DNA from: Luteimonas abyssi
GTDB lineage: Bacteria > Pseudomonadota > Gammaproteobacteria > Xanthomonadales > Xanthomonadaceae
Reading direction: 5' to 3'
Length of the DNA: 64,000 bases
Assembly (NCBI RefSeq): GCF_001482195.1
Contig: NZ_KQ759763.1
Coordinates: forward strand, 3,412,024 to 3,476,023
How positions within the stretch are numbered: the first letter of the stretch is position 1; every line of letters starts with the position of its first letter. The position numbers and the translations under genes were made by a program. This document shows positions 30,098 to 40,482 of this stretch, in pieces. A model generated the notes under the pieces. The model had not been told where the DNA came from. It saw nothing but the letters and a program-made list of their open reading frames with translations, and did not search any database.

Positions 30098-30122
30098 AAA
30101 AGGCCCGAAGCCCCTGCGGGCC
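30098..30122 (-). terminator. Rho-independent terminator of the BNR-repeat lipoprotein gene
   Basis: On the minus strand GGCCCG-CAGGGGCTT-CGGGCC is followed directly by TTTT. It lies 134 bp after the stop at 30256 and just before the peptide-gene promoter. Confidence 0.6.
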
Positions 30123-30255
30123 GACGTCAGCCCCAAGTAGGCCTCCGGCAGGAATCAGCCGCGCGACACCGTGCGGCGGTCTGGAAAACCTCCGACCGTG
30201 CGCCGCCCCGGCGCCGGATGCGGACGGTTCCGGCAAGTCTTGGGGCGGGCGCCGG

Positions 30256-31581
30256 TCAGTCGCCCGCCCCAAGCCTCGCACCGCGCAGCTGCGGCCGTCC
30301 GTCGACGACATCGGTCCACACCACGTGGGCGATGCCGGCGCTGACCACCATCTTCGGGAAGCCGGTGCCGCGGCCGGTGCCCTGCAGGGTGGCGATCTCG
30401 GTGCGTTCGAGTTCGCGCGACAGGTCCGCGGTGTAGCGCGCCAGCATCAGGGTCTGCTCGCCGTCGGCCTCGCGCAGCCAGATCACCCGGGCCTGTTGCG
30501 CATCGAGCGCGACCGCGACGCGGCCCTGCACCTCGGCCCCTCGATCCAATACCACCGGTTCGCCGAACCGGTCGCCGCTGTCGTCGCTGCGCGCCAGGCG
30601 CACCTGGGGCGTGCCGTCGGGCGCGGTGTACCAGGCCACCACGACGCCCTCGCCATCGGCCGCGATCGACGGGCCGTTGACCGGGCAGGCCGGCATCACC
30701 CAGTCGTCGGCATGCACCCGCCGCGGCGCGGTCCAGACGTTGCCGTCCAGACGGGCGACCAGGATGTCGCGCACCTCGTCCATGCTGCGACCGCGGTACA
30801 CCACCAGCGGGCCCTTGGCGGTGATCGCCACATCGGTCTGGCAGCAGTCGCACACGCGGGTATCGAGAGTGGATTCGAGCACCGGCTGCAGGCCGCCGTC
30901 GATCAACGCCGCGCGCAACGACATCGCACCGGCCGGCGGCGCGCCCGCGCCGTGGCCGGCGTCGTGGCCGGCATGGTCGCCGCGTGCAGCGGGATCGCCA
31001 TCGCCGGCGGTGGCGCGTCCGTCCAGCCAGGCGATGCCGAGCAGGTTGTCGGTCTGCGGCCACATGGCGACGAAGCCGTGTTCGGTCTGGGTGCCGTCGT
31101 CATGGACGACGACCGGTGCGGTCCAGTTGGCGCCACCGTCGCGCGAACGCGCCAGGGCGACGTCGTAGGCGTAGGGCGCGTTGCCATTGCGCTGCAGCCA
31201 GTGCGCCCAGACCGCACCGTCCGGCATGGCGAGGATGTGCGGCGTGTCGGCCCAGTTCACGAACATCCGGTTGCCCAGGGCGATGGTTTTCGGCGCCACG
31301 TCCCAGCGTGCGTCGCCGGGCCACCAGTTGGAGAATCGGAACTGGTGGCGGCGACCGGGCTGCGAATCGATCCACGACAGCATCACCCGGCCATCCGGCC
31401 CGAGCGCGAGATCGGGCGACTGCGTGCCCTCGGCGGCCGGCAGCAGCCAGGGCTCGATTCGCGTGGGCGCTTCGAGCGCCGCGGCGTCGACGGGCTGCAG
31501 GTCCGGCGCACCGCGGCTGCAGGCCGCGAGCAGCGCCAGGGTCATCAGCGCCGCGGCGGCGGGAAGGGAGCGTGCACGCAT
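30256..31581 (-). CDS. BNR/sialidase-type beta-propeller lipoprotein
   Basis: 441 residues. A lipoprotein signal ends LALLAAC. The body has repeated Asp-box-like blades typical of exo-sialidase-like propellers: SRDGGANWTAP, SDDSGDRFGEP and ALGPDGRVMLSW. A CDCC cysteine cluster near the middle and a His-rich GDHAGHDAGHGAG insertion are unusual and could bind metal. No catalytic Arg triad or Tyr/Glu pair is obvious, so sialidase activity is unlikely; a surface or periplasmic binding role fits better. The start is ATG 31581, which puts the lipobox at the right place. Confidence 0.7.
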   Translation of the reverse strand: MRARSLPAAAALMTLALLAACSRGAPDLQPVDAAALEAPTRIEPWLLPAAEGTQSPDLALGPDGRVMLSWIDSQPGRRHQFRFSNWWPGDARWDVAPKTIALGNRMFVNWADTPHILAMPDGAVWAHWLQRNGNAPYAYDVALARSRDGGANWTAPVVVHDDGTQTEHGFVAMWPQTDNLLGIAWLDGRATAGDGDPAARGDHAGHDAGHGAGAPPAGAMSLRAALIDGGLQPVLESTLDTRVCDCCQTDVAITAKGPLVVYRGRSMDEVRDILVARLDGNVWTAPRRVHADDWVMPACPVNGPSIAADGEGVVVAWYTAPDGTPQVRLARSDDSGDRFGEPVVLDRGAEVQGRVAVALDAQQARVIWLREADGEQTLMLARYTADLSRELERTEIATLQGTGRGTGFPKMVVSAGIAHVVWTDVVDGRPQLRGARLGAGD

Positions 31582-31668
31582 GACGGGGTCCGGATGCCAG
31601 GAACACCGCAGTGTAGCCATCGCCCCGTGCAGGCGCCCGCCACGGGCGGTGTCGTAGGCTGCGTCCGA

Positions 31669-32061
31669 TTGCCGCACCGGAGGCCGGCCCTGGACGTCAT
31701 CGTCGCGAGTTTCACCGATCCACTGGAAGCGCAGATCGCGCTGGGCCGGCTGCAGGCCGAGGGCATCCGGGCGCATCTGGACGACGGCCACACCACCATC
31801 GCCAACTGGGAGTGGCGGCTGGCGATCGGCGGAGCCAAGCTGCGGGTGCCCGCCGCGCAGGCGGACGAGGCGCGATCAGTGCTCGCGGCGCTGGATGCCG
31901 GCGAATACGCGCTCGACGCGGACGAGGATCACCCAACACGCCCACCTCACCGCGAAAGCCTGTCCAGCCGGATCGCCTGGGCCGCGCTGATGCTCTTCAA
32001 CCTGCCGCTGCCCTGGCGGCGGAAAGCCCGCGACGACGCCGATCGGGCCGGCGACCCCTGA
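31669..32061 (+). CDS. DUF2007-domain protein
   Basis: 130 residues from TTG 31669. The DUF2007 signature reads [20 protein letters not shown], then [19 protein letters not shown] and [16 protein letters not shown]; the family has a small PII-like ferredoxin fold and is a putative signal-transducing domain. There is no ATG or GTG near the domain start. TTG 31669 is one choice; a CTG at 31690 is the other and has CGGAGG 6 nt upstream, giving a protein that begins exactly at the domain. The C terminus has an extra membrane-like segment ([15 protein letters not shown]). Confidence 0.75.
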   Translation: MPHRRPALDVIVASFTDPLEAQIALGRLQAEGIRAHLDDGHTTIANWEWRLAIGGAKLRVPAAQADEARSVLAALDAGEYALDADEDHPTRPPHRESLSSRIAWAALMLFNLPLPWRRKARDDADRAGDP

Positions 32062-32179
32062 GCCCTGCCCGGGTGGCGTGTGCTGCGCGCGCCCTGTCAA
32101 CGGGTTCCGCCGGCCGGGTCCGGTTGCCACAATCCGTCTCCCCGGGCGATGTCCGTCCGTTCCGAGATGCTTCCAGCCG

Positions 32180-34540
<2,361 letters not shown>

Positions 34541-34667
34541 GTCGCCTGTCCGCCGCCGGTGCCGCGTCACGTGCGCGCGGCCGGCAGCGCCTGGATCGGA
34601 ACACGGGCAGAATCCGTGGCCGATCCGATCCACCGCCATGCGTCGCCCGCGCCTTCCGGAATCCGCC

Positions 34668-35069
34668 ATGCCCACCCTGAGCACCCTGCACCACCATGTC
34701 CGCGGCCTCGCCGTCCTGGCGATCCTGATCGCCGTGGCGACCTGGGTGCTGGATCTGTCCGGCGCGGTCTACACCTGCCCCTTCTGTCGCGTGCAGCGCT
34801 CGGCGATCGGCCTGCTGGGCCTGCTGATGCTGCTGCCCGACCTGCGCCATTGGCTGGTGCGCTGGCTGTCCGCAGTCATCGGCGTGTTCGGCGTGGTCGT
34901 CGCCTGCATGCAGCACTTCAACCACTGGCGGCGGATCAGCGCGGGCGAGTTCCAGCTGGCCGAGGCTTGGTACGTCGATCCCTTCCTGCTGTCGGGTGCG
35001 GCGATCTTCATCCTGACCGGGTTGGTGCTGCTGATCTTCTCCGTGCCGGCGCGGACGACGTCCCACTGA
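34668..35069 (+). CDS. Small DsbB-like membrane protein with a CPFC motif
   Basis: 133 residues with four hydrophobic segments. After the first helix comes YTCPFCRVQRSAIGLLG, close to the CxxC-x-x-x-Q-R redox motif of DsbB/VKOR-like proteins (Cys37, Cys40). The second periplasmic Cys pair of DsbB is missing; one Cys is in the third helix. It might be a degenerate DsbB relative or a different membrane redox protein. A TAGGG-TCGG-CCCTA hairpin follows at 35087-35100. Stand-alone, just after tex. Confidence 0.5.
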   Translation: MPTLSTLHHHVRGLAVLAILIAVATWVLDLSGAVYTCPFCRVQRSAIGLLGLLMLLPDLRHWLVRWLSAVIGVFGVVVACMQHFNHWRRISAGEFQLAEAWYVDPFLLSGAAIFILTGLVLLIFSVPARTTSH

Positions 35070-35103
35070 CGGCGGCCGCTGCCCCGCTAGGGTCGGCCCT
35101 ACC

Positions 35104-35131
35104 TTGGCACCGCGCCCGACGCGCCTAGACT
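35104..35131 (+). promoter_or_regulatory. Sigma-70-like promoter for the gene at 35178
   Basis: TTGGCA (35104-35109) and TAGACT (35126-35131) with a 16-bp spacer, 46 bp before the ATG. Confidence 0.5.
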
Positions 35132-35177
35132 CCGTGTTCCGGCCGTCCAGCGCGGACAGTCGTCCAAGGATCACGCG

Positions 35178-36020
35178 ATGAACATCGGATCGATCGCCTC
35201 GGCGGGTATCGGAGCCTATCTGAGCCAGGTTCAGGCCCTCCAGACGCCGGCCTCGTCGGGCGGCAACGCCTGTACCGCGCCGGCCGGCTGTACGCCCGAG
35301 ACCAATCCTGGGTTCCCGGACAAGCCGCGGACCGACGACGGCGCCGGCGTCCACGGCAGCCAGCCCTGGTACCGGCGCGGCGACGACGTGATCTTCGAGG
35401 GCCTGGTGCGCGATGCCGCCAACGGTGCGGACATGCTCGGCTTCAACAATGCCGCGCGGCACCTGCACCACTACCTCGACAACTCCGGAGAGGATCTGAC
35501 CGTGGATCCGGCACGCATCGCCCGCGACGTGCCGGACTTCCAGTCGGCGGTGCAGCAACAACTGGATGCCGAGGTCAACCGCGTCATCGAACAGGCGGTG
35601 GCCGACGGCTGCTACGGCGAGCCGATCGCCTTCGACAGCGGCTGGCAGGGGTTCTACATCGGCCGCGAGATGAGCACCGACTGGTTCCTCGCCATGGGTG
35701 GCATCCAGCACGCGGTCACCGGCACGGTCACCGTACAGCCCGGCGACCCGCCGACCGCCCAGGTCGATTACCAGTCGCACGTCTTCGACCGCTACAACTG
35801 GGACGAGGGCAAGGAGACACAATTCGGCCCGATCACCATTTCCGACAAGCGCATGGGCGACCTGCACACCGCCGGGCTGGCGCAGGAATACGACATCGTG
35901 GGCTCGTCGGAACAGGCCCGCTACACGGCCACCTACAATCCCACTGGCGGCGATACCGGGAATCCCGGCCTGCCCGAGGCCGACGATCGCGATGGCACCC
36001 GGACCGACCCCGGCCGCTGA
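35178..36020 (+). CDS. Protein of unknown function, possibly secreted
   Basis: 280 residues. Starts MNIGSIASAGIGAYLSQVQ with no classical signal peptide. A Pro/Thr/Gly-rich linker (residues 20-60) leads to a mixed alpha/beta body whose second half looks conserved and ordered: FDSGWQGFYIGREMSTDWFL, then HVFDRYNWDEGKETQFGPIT and LHTAGLAQEYDIVGSSEQAR. I do not know a named family with these words; they read like an effector or toxin-type globular domain, but that is only an impression. The ATG has AAGGA 8-9 nt upstream and a decent promoter. Two Cys occur near the N terminus and one in the middle. Confidence 0.6.
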   Translation: MNIGSIASAGIGAYLSQVQALQTPASSGGNACTAPAGCTPETNPGFPDKPRTDDGAGVHGSQPWYRRGDDVIFEGLVRDAANGADMLGFNNAARHLHHYLDNSGEDLTVDPARIARDVPDFQSAVQQQLDAEVNRVIEQAVADGCYGEPIAFDSGWQGFYIGREMSTDWFLAMGGIQHAVTGTVTVQPGDPPTAQVDYQSHVFDRYNWDEGKETQFGPITISDKRMGDLHTAGLAQEYDIVGSSEQARYTATYNPTGGDTGNPGLPEADDRDGTRTDPGR

Positions 36021-36089
36021 TCGTCCCGGCGACCTGCCCGCCAGCGTGCGCATGCGATAGTCCAGGCACCCGCGCCACGCGAGCCGACC

Positions 36090-36596
36090 ATGTCCCGCCT
36101 GTCTTCCCGCATCCTGTTCTGCGTGCTGGCCTGGAGCGCCCTTGCCGGCTGCCGCCAGCCACCGCAGGATGCGGGCGATGTCTCCCCGTCCTCCTCTCAT
36201 CCGTCCGGATCGCCCGTGTCCATATCTCCGTCCACCCCGCTCGACGGCCTGACACGCGCCGAGATCGCGCGCACGGGCTTCGCCATCACCGCCGATACCG
36301 AGGTTCTGGGCGTGCACCGCGAATCGGGGATCGACAGCCAGCTCAGGTTCGCCGTGCGCATGCCCGCCGGGCGGGTCGAGGCGTTCCTGGAGAACGCAGG
36401 CTTCGCCGAGCCGCTGGTGGCGGGACGCCGCGTCTTCCAGACGCCGGTCGACGGCATCGATACCCGCGGTGCCGATCATGTGGCCTCGGCACAGGACCGC
36501 TACCGCGCCGACGGCGGTTCGCTGGTTCGTGACGTGATGCGTATCGATGCCGACGACGGCACCGCCATCGTCCACGTCTGGGCCTACAGCCTCTGA
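36090..36596 (+). CDS. Small lipoprotein of unknown function
   Basis: 168 residues. A lipoprotein signal (FCVLAWSALAGC) puts Cys21 at the lipidation site. A Ser/Pro-rich linker of about 25 residues follows, then a compact ~115-residue domain (ITADTEVLGVHRESGIDSQL, MPAGRVEAFLENAGFAEPL). No family recognised. It sits after the unknown gene at 35178 and before the convergent LytTR gene. Confidence 0.65.
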   Translation: MSRLSSRILFCVLAWSALAGCRQPPQDAGDVSPSSSHPSGSPVSISPSTPLDGLTRAEIARTGFAITADTEVLGVHRESGIDSQLRFAVRMPAGRVEAFLENAGFAEPLVAGRRVFQTPVDGIDTRGADHVASAQDRYRADGGSLVRDVMRIDADDGTAIVHVWAYSL

Positions 36597-36669
36597 CCCG
36601 AACGGACATCGCGCTCCGCCACCAGCGACAGCCGGCAGGAGTGACGCGAGCGCCTGCCGAAGCGTCCGC

Positions 36670-37548
36670 TCAGGCCAGGGCGACCCGCTCCCGCAGACTC
36701 TCGCGATAGCGCCGGCTGCACGGCACCACCGCGCCGTCGTGCAGGTGGATGCGCGCATCGCCGCTGTCGACCGGTTCGATCGAGGCGATCCGACCCAGGT
36801 TCACCACATGGCTGCGGTGCACCCGCAGGAAACGCGCCGGATCCAGCCGCGCTTCCAGCTCCGTCAACGTGCTGCGCAGCGGATAGATCTTGCCGCGCAC
36901 GTGCAGGTTGGCGTAGTTGCCGGCCGCCTGCACCCATTCGATGTCGGCCGCGGGGACCAGGAACTCGCGGCCGAGCTTGCGCACCAGGAAGCGCTCCGGA
37001 TGCTCCACCGGTTCCACCGGTGGCGCGTCGTCCGGCGCGGTCAGCAGCGAAGCCTCGCCCTGCAGGCGCCGCACCAGCAACCGGTAGATGTGCAGCAGCA
37101 CGACGATGCCCAGGAACGTGCGGGCGTCCTTCATGTACTCGTAGCCGAACGCCCAGTCGAAGCTGTAGACCTGGCCGTGCCACAGGTAGACCAGCTTGCG
37201 CATGCCGACCATCAGCAGCACGTGCAGCAGCGACCAGCCCGCGCTGGCCGCGATGTAGAGCGGAATGCGGCGCGTCCAGTTGTCCAGATGCACCGGCCAG
37301 CGCGCGGTGAACCCGATCACCAGCGGGGCCAGCAGCAGGACCGACACCGCGCTGCTCACTTCCCAGCTGGCGACCTGCCAGGGCGCGAAGTCGAGGCCGG
37401 CACGGGCGACGTCGATCTGCGCGGTCGCGGTATTGCCGATCGCGGCCAGCACGCAGCTCACGACCCAGTAACCGACCTCGAACGGACGCCGGACGGCGAG
37501 GACGCGTTCGGCCGCTCCGGATGCAGTGGACTGGGACGTCGCGGACAT
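36670..37548 (-). CDS. LytTR DNA-binding regulator with membrane N terminus
   Basis: 292 residues. About four hydrophobic helices span residues 25-165 (VVSCVLAAIGNTATA, SVLLLAPLVIGFTA, IYIAASAGWSLLHVLLMVG-like segment, FLGIVVLLHIYRLLV). Residues ~190-290 form a LytTR domain: RFLVRKLGREFLVPAADIEW, QAAGNYANLHV, LTELEARLDPARFLRVHRSH and VPCSRRYRESLRE. Membrane-anchored LytTR proteins of this layout are common in Xanthomonadaceae. Divergent from the acyltransferase gene across 147 bp, so it may control it. Target sites would be direct repeats; none stands out to my eye. Confidence 0.88.
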   Translation of the reverse strand: MSATSQSTASGAAERVLAVRRPFEVGYWVVSCVLAAIGNTATAQIDVARAGLDFAPWQVASWEVSSAVSVLLLAPLVIGFTARWPVHLDNWTRRIPLYIAASAGWSLLHVLLMVGMRKLVYLWHGQVYSFDWAFGYEYMKDARTFLGIVVLLHIYRLLVRRLQGEASLLTAPDDAPPVEPVEHPERFLVRKLGREFLVPAADIEWVQAAGNYANLHVRGKIYPLRSTLTELEARLDPARFLRVHRSHVVNLGRIASIEPVDSGDARIHLHDGAVVPCSRRYRESLRERVALA

Positions 37549-37695
37549 GGCGCCATTGTAGGCGCGCGGCCGCGGGCGGCCGTCCCCGACACGCCACCGT
37601 TCGTCCCCGAGGCCCTGCGGGCCGTCCCACCGGCGCGGTACGACGCGGTTTCCCGGTCAGCATGCCTGCCGGATCTCCCGCACAACGACCCCGCC

Positions 37696-38934
37696 ATGAC
37701 CCGACGCCACGACCTCTACACGCTGCGCGTGCTCGCCTTCGCCCTGCTGATCCTCTACCACGCGGGCATGGTCTACGTGCCCGAGTGGAGCTTCCACATC
37801 AAGAGCCCGACCCTGCTGGCCTGGATCGAATGGCCGATGGTGATGCTCGGCCGCTGGCGCATGTCGTTGCTGTTCCTGTTGTCGGGGATCGCGCTCGGCC
37901 TGGTGCTGGCACGGCGGTCGGACGGGCGGCTCGCGGCCGAGCGCAGCGGACGCCTGCTGCTGCCGCTGGTCTTCGGCATCATCGCGGTGGTCCCGATCCA
38001 GGCCTATTGCGAGGCGCGGATGCTGGGCACCATCGAACCCGGCTTCGGCAGCTTCCTGCTGCGCTATCTGCAACTGCGCCCCTGGCCGCCCGGCACGTTC
38101 ACCGGCGGCGAGTACGGCTTCACCTGGAACCACCTCTGGTACCTGCCGTATCTATGGGCGTACACGATGGCCGCACTCGCGGTGCGGCCGCTGGCACGCA
38201 TGCTGGGCGGTGCGAAACTGGCCGACTGGTTGACCGGTCGCGGGCGCTGGCTGCTGTGGAGCGCTCCAGTGCTCGGTTACCTTGCCGCCTTGATGGTGCT
38301 GGCGCCGCGGTTCCCGTCCACCCATGCACTGGTCGGCGACTGGTTCAACCACGCCCGCTACTTCGGCGTGTTCGCCTTCGGACTGCTGATCGCCGGCAGC
38401 ACGCCGATGTGGGACGCGCTGCGTGCGCGACGCTGGCCGCTGGCGATGCTGGCCCTGGCCGGGGCGGTGGTCTACGTGGGCCTGCGCGCGATCGGGCGCC
38501 TGATCGACCACGGCATGGTGTCGCCGGCTCCGTTCCTGGCGGTGATGCCCGAATCGGGCTGGGACCTGCTGTCGCTGGCCGCACAATCGCTGTACTGGTG
38601 GATGGCGCTGCTGGGCCTGCTGGCCTGGGGCGTGCACGCCTTGAATCGGCCGTGGCCCGGCCTGGCGTATGCCTCTCGGGCGGTGTACCCGTGGTACATC
38701 CTGCATCAGAGCATCACGATCCTGGCCGCGTATTGGCTGATCCCGCTGGCGCTGGGTCCCGTGTGGGAGCCGTTGCTGGTGATCGCGCTCACAGTGGTCG
38801 GGTGTGCGCTCGGCTACGAGGTGATCCGCCGCGTCGCCTGGCTGCGCCCGCTGTTCGGTGTGCCGATGCGGTCGCTCCCCCGGGCGCCATGCGCGGCCGT
38901 TCCCACCCCCGTCGGCATGGCACGCACGCCCTAG
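37696..38934 (+). CDS. Acyltransferase 3-like membrane protein
   Basis: 412 residues with about ten membrane helices. It starts LYTLRVLAFALLILYHAGMV, the acyltransferase_3 first-helix pattern (R then His), followed by WRMSLLFLLSGIALG with the conserved FLLSG, NHLWYLPYLW and a late YPWYILHQSI with the His typical of the family. Likely moves acyl groups onto an envelope glycan or small molecule. ATG 37696 is the first start matching the family N terminus. Divergent from a membrane LytTR regulator. Confidence 0.82.
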   Translation: MTRRHDLYTLRVLAFALLILYHAGMVYVPEWSFHIKSPTLLAWIEWPMVMLGRWRMSLLFLLSGIALGLVLARRSDGRLAAERSGRLLLPLVFGIIAVVPIQAYCEARMLGTIEPGFGSFLLRYLQLRPWPPGTFTGGEYGFTWNHLWYLPYLWAYTMAALAVRPLARMLGGAKLADWLTGRGRWLLWSAPVLGYLAALMVLAPRFPSTHALVGDWFNHARYFGVFAFGLLIAGSTPMWDALRARRWPLAMLALAGAVVYVGLRAIGRLIDHGMVSPAPFLAVMPESGWDLLSLAAQSLYWWMALLGLLAWGVHALNRPWPGLAYASRAVYPWYILHQSITILAAYWLIPLALGPVWEPLLVIALTVVGCALGYEVIRRVAWLRPLFGVPMRSLPRAPCAAVPTPVGMARTP

Positions 38935-38974
38935 GTGCGCCGGCGCGCGACCGCTGCATGCCGGTTGCGGCGTC

Positions 38975-39000
38975 GTGACCCGTGACCCGTGACCCGTGAC
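38975..39000. repeat. GTGACCC tandem repeat
   Basis: Four consecutive near-perfect 7-bp units (last one partial) just after the acyltransferase gene, in the gap to the convergent CDF gene. Probably polymorphic between strains. Confidence 0.9.
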
Positions 39001-39040
39001 GAGGGTCGCGGCCGATCGGCAGCCCGCATGCCCAACGGTC

Positions 39041-40012
39041 TCAGTCGGCCCACTCCGGGTCGGCGGTAAACACGATGGTGAGCCAGCGGTCGGGAGTGTC
39101 GTCGCCGATCGCATCGCCGATCTCGTCGCGCAGGCGGTCCCAGTGCTCCACCGGCTGCGGCGCGCCGCCTGCCGGCACGATGAAGGCCAGTTCGATCTGC
39201 CGGCCGCGGCCCACGCGGGCCACGTAGGCGCGGTAGTCCACGAATCCGTAGCGCGCGACGATGTCCTGCGCGACCGTATCCACCTGCGCCTTCAGGTCCG
39301 GCGGCGTCACCAGCAGGATGTCGGCCAGCGCGCGGCGGATGGTGCCGATCGGCATCGGGATGATCACCAGACACACCAGCGCCAGCACGGTCGGATCGAT
39401 GTAGGGCGAGATCCACGCCCATGACGTGCCCTGCACCGCCAGGCCGATGGCGAAGGCGACCAGCAGCGACGCGGTGATCGCACCCGACATGAACCACGCT
39501 TTCGCATCCAGCCCCACGAAGTCCGACCGCAGGCGTCGGTTCGCGCGCACGCCGAACACGCCCATCGCCAGGCAGATCGCCAGCGTCACCGCGGCGTAGA
39601 CGATGGCCTGGTCGAAGTGGAGCGCGCGGCCGCCGGTGAGAAACGCATCGACCGCATTGATGAAGGCGTACACCGCCGCCCCGGTCAGCAACAGGCCGTT
39701 GACCCCCAGCACCATCGGTTCGAGATGCCAGAACCCCATCGTGAAGCGTTCCACCAGCCGGCGGCGGAGGCCGCCGGTCGCGGTGGACGTGGCGATCAGG
39801 TTCGCCACCAGCAGGGCGACCAGGGTCATGACGCCGTCCACCAGCGAATACACGCCGTCGAACACGATCGCGAACGAGCCCGACAGCAGGCCGAAGACGA
39901 TGCCCAGCCCGGCGACAACGGCGGTGGCGGCGATCGACAGGCGCAGCACGCCGGCCTCGGTGTCGAGGCCGAAGCGCGCACGACGGGGCGGCGGGGTGGG
40001 CATGTGGCTCAC
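39041..40012 (-). CDS. Cation diffusion facilitator family transporter
   Basis: 323 residues, six membrane helices and a C-terminal cytoplasmic domain. Helix 2 has FDGVYSLVDGVMTL, the DxxxxxxD metal-site region of CDF proteins; helix 5 has VGLDAKAWFMSGAITASLL with the matching Asp. The C-terminal part (LLVTPPDLKAQVDTVAQDIV onward) is the metallochaperone-like domain. CDF proteins export Zn, Fe, Co or Mn in exchange for protons. A Fur box lies 270 bp upstream in the gap to the divergent MFS gene. The start may be ATG 40012 or the in-frame ATG three codons later. Confidence 0.85.
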   Translation of the reverse strand: MSHMPTPPPRRARFGLDTEAGVLRLSIAATAVVAGLGIVFGLLSGSFAIVFDGVYSLVDGVMTLVALLVANLIATSTATGGLRRRLVERFTMGFWHLEPMVLGVNGLLLTGAAVYAFINAVDAFLTGGRALHFDQAIVYAAVTLAICLAMGVFGVRANRRLRSDFVGLDAKAWFMSGAITASLLVAFAIGLAVQGTSWAWISPYIDPTVLALVCLVIIPMPIGTIRRALADILLVTPPDLKAQVDTVAQDIVARYGFVDYRAYVARVGRGRQIELAFIVPAGGAPQPVEHWDRLRDEIGDAIGDDTPDRWLTIVFTADPEWAD

Positions 40013-40284
40013 GGGGCGATCATCCGGACGGGGCCATCAGTGTCCCATCCGGCACGTGCGGACGGCAGCCCGCCTGCGAGAGCGGATCGCCGGCAGACGC
40101 GGAACGGCAGCGCCAAGGGCCTGCGTGACCCGCGGGCCACGATCGCGACCGCCGTTGCCGGAACCTCATCCGGTGGACCGCGCTGCAGGCGGGACGAGGG
40201 CGCTTGAGGCATGGTCGATACACGCCGGTCCCCCCGCAGAAAGCCGTAAGAGGCCGCACACTTGGCAGTGCGGAGACCGCCGCC

Positions 40285-40303
40285 CATAATGCGAATGATT
40301 ATC
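40285..40303. promoter_or_regulatory. Fur box
   Basis: CATAATGCGAATGATTATC matches the 19-bp Fur consensus at 15 positions and stands out as AT-rich in a GC-rich gap. It lies between the divergent CDF (start 40012) and MFS (start 40483) genes, 180 bp upstream of the latter. The rest of the 470-bp gap holds no gene I can see. Confidence 0.65.
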
Positions 40304-40482
40304 GCCACGTCTTTCAACCGCATGTCGCTCCGGCCTGCATCCTGCTGTCCACACCCGGTCATCGCATCCGGCCGCATCGGCGGTCGTGTGGGGGTTGGCG
40401 GGTCCGCGGACCCGGACGGGCAGCGGATCGCGTGGCCACCTGCTCGCTTCGCACCTGTGTCGTTCTGCGGTACACGCGGTTC

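Noticed and set aside
38975..39000. Tandem GTGACCC units as a CRISPR-like array
   Set aside because: No spacers, 7-bp unit, no cas genes; a simple tandem repeat.
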